64,000 nucleotides of DNA from Paramicrobacterium fandaimingii (GTDB lineage Bacteria > Actinomycetota > Actinomycetes > Actinomycetales > Microbacteriaceae), in the NCBI RefSeq assembly GCF_011751745.2, contig NZ_CP061170.1, positions 2,480,001 to 2,544,000 on the forward strand. The letters are read 5' to 3'. Made by a program: the position numbers and the translations under genes. The notes beneath the pieces are model-generated. The model was given only the letters and a program-made list of their open reading frames with translations. It had not been told where the DNA came from and searched no databases. The first letter of the stretch is position 1; each line of letters starts with the position of its first letter. Shown piece by piece: positions 48,191 through 55,578 of this stretch.

Positions 48191-49075
48191 TTATTTCATT
48201 CCGGTGGTCGCGATGCCCTCGATGAGCAGTCGCTGAGACACGATGAAGAACCCCACGATGGGAGCCAGGGAGAGAACCGACATTGCAAACAATTCCCCGT
48301 ACGAACTCTGGCCCGTTGAATCAAGAAATGAGTTGAGCGCGAGCGGCACGGTCTGCATGTCAGAACGATTCAAGTAGAGGAGCGGACCGAGAAAGTCGTT
48401 CCATGTCCAGATGAACGTGAACATCGCTGTCGTGCCGATGGCCGGTAGCGACAACGGCATGATTATTCGCGCGAAGATTCCAAAGTGGCCACAGCCGTCA
48501 AGTCGGGCTGACTCATCAAGCTCGCGGGGAAGATTCCTGATGAATTGCACCATGAGAAAGATAAAGAAAGCGTCGACACCAAGCCAATGGGGAATGGTCA
48601 GGGGGAAGTATGTATTAATCCAGCCCAGCTTGTTGAAAAGGATGTACTGCGGCACAAGTGTGACGTGCATCGGGAGGAGCATTGTGCCGATGAGGATCGC
48701 GAAGAGTGCCTTCTTGAAGGGAAAGTTCAGCCGAGCAAATGCGTATGCCGTGAGCGAGCACGAAAACAAATTCCCGAGTATGGAGACAACTGTGACGATG
48801 AGCGAGTTTCCGAAGTAGCGTGTGAACGATGCCGATCCTGCACCCCACCCGTTTACATAGTTCTGAAGCGTGTAGTTCTCAGAGAACAAGCCAAGTCCGT
48901 TGAAGACCTCGTTATTTGGTCTCAGCGACGCCGCGACGAGCCACAGCAGCGGGTACAGCAGGATGAAGAGCACGCAGATCAGCAGTGCATGACGAATGAT
49001 GACTCGTACGAGCGGGTTCTTCACAGGGGTGCGCGGATAGAGACGCGGAAGCGTCGGTGTATTCACAGATGTCAT
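48191..49075 (-). CDS. Carbohydrate ABC transporter permease (MalG type)
   Basis: 294 residues, six membrane helices. Helix 1 is ALLICVLFILLYPLLWLVAASL, and the cytoplasmic EAA loop is ESARLDGCGHFGIFARIIMPLSLPAIGT, the ATPase docking site (EAA...G...I.LP). C-terminus FIVSQRLLIEGIATTGMK, where the GxxxGAxKG-like end is typical. It follows the MalF-type permease gene with one base between. Together they form the channel for the compound bound by the lipoprotein. Confidence 0.94.
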   Translation of the reverse strand: MTSVNTPTLPRLYPRTPVKNPLVRVIIRHALLICVLFILLYPLLWLVAASLRPNNEVFNGLGLFSENYTLQNYVNGWGAGSASFTRYFGNSLIVTVVSILGNLFSCSLTAYAFARLNFPFKKALFAILIGTMLLPMHVTLVPQYILFNKLGWINTYFPLTIPHWLGVDAFFIFLMVQFIRNLPRELDESARLDGCGHFGIFARIIMPLSLPAIGTTAMFTFIWTWNDFLGPLLYLNRSDMQTVPLALNSFLDSTGQSSYGELFAMSVLSLAPIVGFFIVSQRLLIEGIATTGMK

Positions 49076-49076
49076 G

Positions 49077-50033
49077 TCATTTGTCTCCGTAGTAAACCCA
49101 ATAGCGAGAGCTCCAAAAGAAGAGCCCGCTAAAGATTGCCAAGATGACCACGAGGATCCATGCCATCGCGGATGCGTACCCCATATTCAGCTGGGCAAAG
49201 CCCTGTTGATAGAGATAGAGCGTGTAGAACAACGTGGAGTCCACAGGGCCGCCTGTTCCGCCGCTGATCACATATGCCGGGGTGAACGCTTGAAAGGCGT
49301 TAATCGTCACCATGAGGGCATTGAAGAAGATGATCGGTGTGAGCATAGGCAGCGTGATGTTCAAAAATCGCCTGACGGGGCCCGCCCCATCGACGGATGC
49401 AGCCTCATAGAGTTCTGCCGGGATTTGCCGTAAGCCAGCAAGGAAGATAATCATCGTTGACCCGAAGGCCCAAAGCGCGAGGACGATGAGCGTTCCAAGC
49501 GCGGTGTCTGGATTTCCAACCCAGCTTCCGGCCTCGATGCCAAACACCTTGAGTATCTGGTTGACGAGTCCTTCGCTTCCGAAGACCTGGCGCCACAGTG
49601 CAGCGATTGCGACGCTCGCCCCCATCAAAGACGGGAGGTAGAACAGCGCACGGTATCCAGAGAGAAAGGCGATCTTCGAATTCAGGAGCGCTGCGATCAT
49701 CAGGGAGACAATGAGTATCAACGGCACGCCAAAGACAACGTATGTGATTGTCACACGAGTTGACACCCAGAATCTGTCGTCGCTCGTGAACATTGTGACG
49801 AAGTTCTGGAGCCCGACCCATTTCGGGTCGGAAAGCAAGTTGTAGTCGGTGAATGAGAGATACAGCGAGTACAGCATCGGCCCAAGCGTCAAGCCGACGA
49901 GCCCAATAAGCCACGGAGCAAGAAAAGCGAACGCAACCGCGGTCTCACGTTTGCGCCAGTCACGCTTGCGCGCCTGAGAGCCGAGCACTCGTTGAACAGT
50001 GTCTGGAGCTGCCACGTTTGTCCGTATGCTCAT
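49077..50033 (-). CDS. Sugar ABC transporter permease (MalF/UgpA type)
   Basis: 318 residues with six helices: KRETAVAFAFLAPWLIGLVGLTLGPMLYSLYLSFTDYNLL at the N-terminus and an EAA loop ELYEAASVDGAGPVRRFLNITLPMLTPIIFF. These are the features of the MalF-side CUT1 permease. It overlaps the upstream dehydrogenase gene by four bases, so regulation is shared across uptake and metabolism. Confidence 0.94.
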   Translation of the reverse strand: MSIRTNVAAPDTVQRVLGSQARKRDWRKRETAVAFAFLAPWLIGLVGLTLGPMLYSLYLSFTDYNLLSDPKWVGLQNFVTMFTSDDRFWVSTRVTITYVVFGVPLILIVSLMIAALLNSKIAFLSGYRALFYLPSLMGASVAIAALWRQVFGSEGLVNQILKVFGIEAGSWVGNPDTALGTLIVLALWAFGSTMIIFLAGLRQIPAELYEAASVDGAGPVRRFLNITLPMLTPIIFFNALMVTINAFQAFTPAYVISGGTGGPVDSTLFYTLYLYQQGFAQLNMGYASAMAWILVVILAIFSGLFFWSSRYWVYYGDK

Positions 50034-50905
50034 GCGTGTCCCCCCTCGCCTGCATTGGAAAGACCACGCTCAACGCGTCGCGCGTGGGCATCCACGATTG
50101 CCGGCAAGGTCTGCGACAGAATCCCCGCGACGGGTGCGCTTACTTGGGCTTCTCGAGCCGCGCCGAGCACTTCCCACAAGTCTTTAGACCATGGACGAAG
50201 TTGCTCTGGTGTGCCGGCCCGGTCATAGTCATGAGCCACGTCATCGAAGAACCCCCAGTGCCTTCCGACCCAGGTGTCTCCCGTCGCCGATTCAACGAAC
50301 TGAAGGAGGTCCGTGTCGTCAACCCCGTACGACTGTGTCAGCGACATTGCCTCATGAAGGCTTGCCAACGCTGAGAACATCACGAGTTGGTTAGCCAGCT
50401 TCACAGCACATGCGGCAGCTGGGCTCGCGACCGAAAAGACCTCGCGACTCATTGCGTCAAAAAGGGGAGCGAGAAATGCCGATGTCGCTGCGTCCGCTCC
50501 GGCGATCAGACTCAGGTCGCCAATTCGAGCCCGCTCAGGTCCACCGCTGACTGGAGCAGCCGCAAATCTTCCACCAGCGGTCTCCACTGCGTCTGCCAGC
50601 TCCCGTGCTCGTTCCGGGAGTATGGTGCTGTGAACCACGATTGCTCGACCGTTCATCGCTTCGAGAAGCCCGGTATTCAGAACGGCCCAGATCGCCCTCT
50701 CATCTGGAACGACAAAGCAAAGCACATCGGCGCTATCCATGTCGGACCCGATGACGGTGCCCGTGGCCTTGAGCTCATTTACTCGGTCGAGGCGACTGTC
50801 ATTGGCGGCAAGTCGCCACCCCTTGTCGATCAGGTTTAGTGCCAATGGGCGACCAAGGTTTCCTAGACCGACAACACCAATTGTTGAATCGGTGGTTAGG
50901 ACCAT
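50030..50905 (-). CDS. NAD(P)-dependent beta-hydroxyacid dehydrogenase (3-HIBDH family)
   Basis: 291 residues. Rossmann motif GVVGLGNLGRPLALNLIDKGWRLAANDSRLDRV; substrate loop PVSGGPERARIGDLSLIAGAD; catalytic Lys in CAVKLANQLVMFSALASLHEAM. Relatives include 3-hydroxyisobutyrate dehydrogenase and tartronate-semialdehyde reductase. It is the first gene of the catabolic operon, divergent from the GntR regulator, with an operator-like dyad in the 160-base gap. Confidence 0.92.
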   Translation of the reverse strand: MVLTTDSTIGVVGLGNLGRPLALNLIDKGWRLAANDSRLDRVNELKATGTVIGSDMDSADVLCFVVPDERAIWAVLNTGLLEAMNGRAIVVHSTILPERARELADAVETAGGRFAAAPVSGGPERARIGDLSLIAGADAATSAFLAPLFDAMSREVFSVASPAAACAVKLANQLVMFSALASLHEAMSLTQSYGVDDTDLLQFVESATGDTWVGRHWGFFDDVAHDYDRAGTPEQLRPWSKDLWEVLGAAREAQVSAPVAGILSQTLPAIVDAHARRVERGLSNAGEGGHA

Positions 50906-50967
50906 TGCCCCTCCTCTTCGCTGAGTTCTTGCCGGGATTTGTCAGACTCTATTCGAGTTATCGGCTA

Positions 50968-50977
50968 TTGTCTACAA
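50968..50977. promoter_or_regulatory. GntR/FCD operator candidate
   Basis: TTGT-CT-ACAA inside ATTGTCTACAAG, close to the TTGTATACAA-like dyads bound by FadR-subfamily GntR regulators. It sits between the divergent operon and its regulator gene. Confidence 0.5.
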
Positions 50978-51069
50978 GAAACAACAAACAATCTGCAATA
51001 GTTTGACTTACGAACTTTCTTCTTTTCCCGGGAGACGTCAGTCAAACTGTCAACAAAGAGAGGGTGACA

Positions 51070-51777
51070 ATGCCGACATTCGCCAACTCAGCCGGAACGC
51101 CAGACGGAGGCCTACAGGCACCAAGTCTCGTGTTTCTCGCGGCCGAAGCGCTGCGAAAAAAGATTCTCGCCGGTGAGCTTGACCCCGGCGAGCGATTACT
51201 CGAGGAACGGCTTACAGACGAACTCATGATCAGCCGCCCTCCCCTGCGGGAGGCTCTCCGGCTCCTTCAAAACGAGGGTCTTGTTCACACGGTTCCGCGG
51301 CGAGGCACGTTCGTGTCGACTCTCGATGACGATGATGTTTACGAAATTCTGACTTTGCGATCAACACTTGAACGGATGGCGTTTGAATTAGGCATCCCCG
51401 TCAAAAGACCGGCATTGGTCGAACCTGCAAAACAAGCACTTGGGGAAATGGAACGCTGTGCGCGTCAACAGGATCGCGGCGCCCTTGTGCAAGCAGGCTA
51501 CGAATTTCATTTTGCACTCATCAAGATTGCCGACCACACGCGGCTAGAGAACATCTATGCCTCTGTGCAGCAGCAACTTTTGCTGTGCATGTCACGGAAT
51601 CTGCTGGCGAGGGAACGATACTTCGAAGATCTGGACCAGCACGTTGCGCGACACCGTCATCTGCTTGAACTTGTCGAGTCAGGAGACGCCAGCGCGGCAC
51701 TAGCCGAACTCGCGGCACATGGCGAACGATCATTCGCCACGAAAGAGAACACCGTAGACGCTGAGAAGCTTGCCTGA
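51070..51777 (+). CDS. GntR-family regulator with FCD domain
   Basis: 235 residues from the ATG at 51070 (a GTG two codons upstream is also possible). N-terminal winged helix: AAEALRKKILAGELDPGERLLEERLTDELMISRPPLREALRLLQNEGLVHTVPRRGTFV. The C-terminal FCD ligand domain has LRSTLERMAFELG, YEFHFALIKIADH and the metal-binding His in DQHVARHRHLLELVESGD. It probably represses the divergent operon and is released by a pathway carboxylate. Confidence 0.92.
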   Translation: MPTFANSAGTPDGGLQAPSLVFLAAEALRKKILAGELDPGERLLEERLTDELMISRPPLREALRLLQNEGLVHTVPRRGTFVSTLDDDDVYEILTLRSTLERMAFELGIPVKRPALVEPAKQALGEMERCARQQDRGALVQAGYEFHFALIKIADHTRLENIYASVQQQLLLCMSRNLLARERYFEDLDQHVARHRHLLELVESGDASAALAELAAHGERSFATKENTVDAEKLA

Positions 51778-51867
51778 ATCGCCCCGCGACGTTTAACAGA
51801 AGGCGCACAGCGGGGCGAGCTTCGCCACGTTCACCTGCCTCACACTGCGGCGTGCCTACCATGACGT

Positions 51868-52794
51868 ATGGCTATGCGCATTCTGCTCTCGGGGGCCAGC
51901 GGCATGATCGGCACCGCGCTGCACATGCGACTGCGCGACATGGGGCACGACGTGAGACTTCTCGTGCGGCGTTCGCCTACACACGATCGTGAGGTCAGGT
52001 GGGACCCCGCTGCGGGCACCGTGCCCCGTGACCAGATCGAGTGGGCAGATGCCGTCGTCTCGCTGTCGGGCGCGAGCCTCACACGACTGCCGTGGACGCC
52101 CCTCTACCGCCGCACCATCGTCTCGAGTCGCGTTGACACCACCCGCGTGATGGCGAACGCGATCGCCACGGCGACGAACCCTCCGCGGGTGTGGGCGAAC
52201 GCCTCGGCCGTGGGGTATTACGGCCGCGGGCCGCGCCTTGACCCGTTTGACGAGAGCTCGCCGAAGGGCTCCGGATTTCTTGCCGACACTGTCGAGAAGT
52301 GGGAGTCCGCGACGGCGCCCGCCGCCGACCGAACCCGCATCGTGCACCTGCGCACGGGCGTCGTGATCGGCCCCATGGGCGCGCTCACCCCGTTGGCCCG
52401 CGCCGCCAAATTCGGGCTCAGCCCCACGTTCGACTCCGGCGCGCAGCGGTGGCCCTGGGTCTCGCTCTTCGATGAGGCGCGGGCGATCGAGCATGTGCTC
52501 TCGGCTGACGTCTCCGGCCCCGTCAATATCGCCGCTCCGGTGCTCGATACTCAGTCAGAGGTCGCGGATGCTGTCGCACGCCAGCTTCACCGACCGAACT
52601 GGCTGCGCGTTCCGGCGCCGCTGATGCGCCTCGCGCTGGGCACGGCAGCCAACGACATGCTGCTCGCCGATCAGCCCGTGGCGCCGACTGCGCTGCTTGA
52701 CTCCGGCTTCGAGTTTTCGATCGACAACATCGACGAGGCCGTTGCTGTCGCCTGCGGTCTCAAGTGGAAGCCTCCTCTGACCTACTCAGACTGA
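51868..52794 (+). CDS. TIGR01777-family NAD-dependent epimerase/SDR protein
   Basis: 308 residues: MRILLSGASGMIGTALHMRLRDMGHDVRLLVRR (Rossmann), WADAVVSLSGASLTRLPWTPLYRRTIVSSRVDTTRVMANAI, ASAVGYYGRG, WPWVSLFDEARAIEHVL, and the C-terminal domain VPAPLMRLALGTAANDMLLADQPVAP. All match the TIGR01777 sugar-nucleotide-epimerase-like family (SulA/YfcH). Its upstream region and an internal piece also occur as a scar at 40688-40812, so it was split or partly duplicated when the preceding catabolic region arrived. Function unknown. Confidence 0.92.
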   Translation: MAMRILLSGASGMIGTALHMRLRDMGHDVRLLVRRSPTHDREVRWDPAAGTVPRDQIEWADAVVSLSGASLTRLPWTPLYRRTIVSSRVDTTRVMANAIATATNPPRVWANASAVGYYGRGPRLDPFDESSPKGSGFLADTVEKWESATAPAADRTRIVHLRTGVVIGPMGALTPLARAAKFGLSPTFDSGAQRWPWVSLFDEARAIEHVLSADVSGPVNIAAPVLDTQSEVADAVARQLHRPNWLRVPAPLMRLALGTAANDMLLADQPVAPTALLDSGFEFSIDNIDEAVAVACGLKWKPPLTYSD

Positions 52795-52903
52795 CCTGTC
52801 GAGCACGGCGAGCGCTTCGCACACGCGACCTCACGCCCGATCGTGAGCGTTCTCGCCGCCGCCATCTCTTTCGGGAGTGTGACCGTCGGGTTATGTTTGC
52901 GAC

Positions 52904-54260
52904 ATGCATCCTCGACGTGGGCACCTGCCGAAGCTGACACAGCGTCGGCCCGGTGCGCTCCTGCTGATCGCGTTCGCCGTGGTCATCGCCATAGGCACAG
53001 CCCTGCTGATGCTCCCGGTGTCAAAAGCGGGCGAGGGTGCCGCGGCCTTCAACGATGCGCTGTTCACGGCAGTGTCTGCCACCTGTGTCACAGGCCTCAC
53101 CGTTGTCGACACGGCGACGTACTGGTCACCCTTTGGCCAGGTTGTGATCATGCTGCTGATTCAGATCGGTGGCTTCGGCGTGATGACGTTCGCTACAGTG
53201 CTGTCGCTCATCGTGCTGCGCAAGTTGTCACTGCGCATCGAGCTGACTGTCGCGGCAGAGGTGAAGACGACCACGCTCAGCGATGTGCGCACGCTCATTC
53301 TCGGTGTCGTGGGTATCTCTCTCGTCGTCGAAATCATCACAGCGATACTCCTGACCACACGATTCGCGATCGGCTATGGTGAGCCGCTCGGTCGATCGCT
53401 CTGGCTCGGCACATTTCACGCGATCTCGTCGTTCAACAACGCCGGATTCGCGCTCTTCAGCAACAACATCGAGAGCTTCGTCAGCGATCCGTTTATCTGC
53501 CTGCCCATGTGCGCAGCAATCATCATCGGCGGACTCGGCTTTCCCGGTGATCATGCAGCTCGGCCGCCACTTTCGCACCCCGCGACTTTGGACGATGAAC
53601 ACCCGCATCGTGATCGCAGCAACGCTGTTTCTGCTTGCCGCCGGAACCGTCTACATCACGGCAGTTGAGTGGAACAACCCCGACACCCTCGGTCGGCTGA
53701 GCGGCCCGTCAAAGATTCTCGCGGGCTTCTTTCAATCGGTTCAGACTCGCAGCGGCGGCCTCAACAGCGTCGAGATCGGCGACATGCATCCCGCAACGCT
53801 GCTCGGCATAGATGCCCTCATGTTCATCGGAGCAGGACCGGCCGGAACCGCCGGCGGCATCAAGGTGACGACCTTCGCCGTGCTGCTCTTCATCGTCTTC
53901 ACCGAGATTCGCGGAGAACACGCAGTGAACATCTTCGGCAAGGGGCTCGCCCGGTCCGTGAATCATCAGGCAACGACCGTTGCCGTGCTCGCTGCGACGG
54001 CACTCTTCGCCGCATCCGCATTCATTCTTTTGATCACGAATCTTGGGCTCGGCCCGGTTGTCTTCGAGGCCGTCTCTGCCTTCGGCACAGTTGGGCTTTC
54101 AACGGGTATCACGCAACAGCTTCCGGATGCCGCGCAACTCACTCTCGTTGTCTTGATGTACCTGGGCCGCCTCGGTCCGATGACCGTCGCCGCGGCGCTG
54201 GCACTGCGTCAACGACATATTCGCTACGAACTCCCGAAAGAAAGGCCGATCATTGGTTAG
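52904..54260 (+). pseudogene. Potassium channel subunit TrkH/KtrB, frameshifted
   Basis: The first frame reads RRPGALLLIAFAVVIAIGTALLMLPVS, then FTAVSATCVTGLTVVDTATYWSPFGQ and FHAISSFNNAGFALFSNNIES. It goes to GGLGFP near 53545, where one extra G (CCCGGTGATC for CCCGTGATC) shifts the frame. The second frame continues VIMQLGRHFRTPRLW and reaches FFQSVQTRSGGLNSVEIGDM and FEAVSAFGTVGLSTGIT, two further pore loops. Corrected, it would be about 450 residues with all four selectivity loops, normal for KtrB. Either a recent inactivating insertion or a sequence error. The partner ktrA gene overlaps its stop by eight bases. Confidence 0.9.
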
Positions 54261-54945
54261 CATCAAGAAACGCCGCCGCCCGCATCAGATTCCCGAAGCC
54301 GGATCCGTCGCCGTGCTGGGGCTCGGCCGATTCGGGCAGTCGCTTGGACTGGAGCTCATGGAGAGCCACGTCGAGGTGCTTGGCGTCGATATTGACGGCT
54401 CGACCGTGCAAGATCTTGACGGCATGCTGACCCACGTGGTGCGCGCCGATACGACGAACGAGGAGGCGATGCGGCAGATCAACGTTCATCAATTCGAGCG
54501 CGTTGTCGTCGCCATCGGCACCGACATTCAGGCAAGCATCCTCACCGCATCGCTGCTCTTGAGATTCGGCGTCGAGAACATCTGGGCGAAGGCGGTGTCA
54601 GACGCACACGGCACCATCCTTGAGCAGCTCGGCGTCAAACATGTGGTGTACCCGGAACGCGACATGGGTCGCCGCGTTGCGCACCTTGTGCGCGGCGTGA
54701 TGCAGGACTTTCTCGAGATCGGCGACCATTTCGCCCTCGTGAAGAGCCCGCCGAACAGCGCCGTCGTCGGGGTTCCGCTCTCGGAGGCCAACGTGCGCTC
54801 AACCTACGGCATCACGATCGCCGCCTTCAAGCGCCCCGGTAAAGACTGGAGCTACACCTCGAGCGACACCGTGATCGAGAAAGACGACATCATTCTGATC
54901 GCCGGGAATGTGCGCAAGGCAGAAGCGTTCAGCCAGCTGGAGTGA
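54253..54945 (+). CDS. TrkA/KtrA-type potassium uptake regulator
   Basis: 230 residues from a TTG at 54253. The RCK-N domain has SVAVLGLGRFGQSLGLELMESHVEVLGVDIDGSTVQ (GxGxxG plus Asp for NAD/ATP binding) and VVRADTTNEEAMRQINVHQFERVVVAIG. The RCK-C domain (about 145-225) has SEANVRSTYGITIAAFKR and KDDIILIAGNVRKAEAF. It gates the membrane channel encoded by the overlapping upstream gene. It is intact although that gene is frameshifted. Confidence 0.92.
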   Translation: MVSIKKRRRPHQIPEAGSVAVLGLGRFGQSLGLELMESHVEVLGVDIDGSTVQDLDGMLTHVVRADTTNEEAMRQINVHQFERVVVAIGTDIQASILTASLLLRFGVENIWAKAVSDAHGTILEQLGVKHVVYPERDMGRRVAHLVRGVMQDFLEIGDHFALVKSPPNSAVVGVPLSEANVRSTYGITIAAFKRPGKDWSYTSSDTVIEKDDIILIAGNVRKAEAFSQLE

Positions 54946-54978
54946 CACGCAGGCGCGATGAGAGAGCCGCCGCGGCGC

Positions 54979-55575
54979 TCAGCCGAGCGCTGTACGGCCT
55001 TCAAAGGCTCGACCGAGTGTGACCTCATCTGCGTACTCAAGATCGCCGCCGACGGGGAGACCCGAGGCGAGCCTGGTGACGCGAATTTCGAGGGTCTGGA
55101 GCAGCCGGCTGAGATAGGTCGCCGTCGCCTCCCCCTCGAGGTTCGGGTCGGTGGCAACAATGACCTCGGTCACCGTGCTGTCGGCAAGACGCTGCATGAG
55201 CTCGCGGATGCGCAGATCGTCTGGCCCGATGCCGTCAATGGGGCTGATCGCCCCGCCCAGCACGTGGTAGAGCCCGCGGAACTCACGCGTGCGCTCTATG
55301 GCGACGACGTCTTTCGCCTCTTCGACGACGCAGATGAACGAGTGGTCGCGTCGCGGGTCGCGGCAGATGGAGCACTGCTCCTGCTCGGCCACGTTTCCGC
55401 AGATCTCGCAGAAGAAAACCTTGTCGCGCACGTCGACGAGCAGTTCGGCGAGGCGCGAGACGTCGAACGATTCGGTCTGAACGATGTGAAACGCGATGCG
55501 CTGGGCTGACTTGGGTCCGATGCCCGGGAGTCGACCGAACTCGTCGATCAGCTCTTGAACGATGCCTTCATACAT
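54979..55575 (-). CDS. recR: Recombination protein RecR
   Basis: 198 residues. Helix-hairpin-helix [24 protein letters not shown], zinc finger [22 protein letters not shown], Toprim domain [44 protein letters not shown], and a C-terminal [19 protein letters not shown]alker B-like segment. It acts with RecO/RecF in gap repair. It lies three bases after the dnaX stop, the standard bacterial arrangement. Confidence 0.97.
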   Translation of the reverse strand: MYEGIVQELIDEFGRLPGIGPKSAQRIAFHIVQTESFDVSRLAELLVDVRDKVFFCEICGNVAEQEQCSICRDPRRDHSFICVVEEAKDVVAIERTREFRGLYHVLGGAISPIDGIGPDDLRIRELMQRLADSTVTEVIVATDPNLEGEATATYLSRLLQTLEIRVTRLASGLPVGGDLEYADEVTLGRAFEGRTALG

Positions 55576-55578
55576 GGG

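Noticed and set aside
50959..50966. GCCGATAA on the minus strand before the catabolic operon, as a FliA -10
   Set aside because: No TAAC/TGAC at the 15-base spacing and no motility link; judged coincidental.
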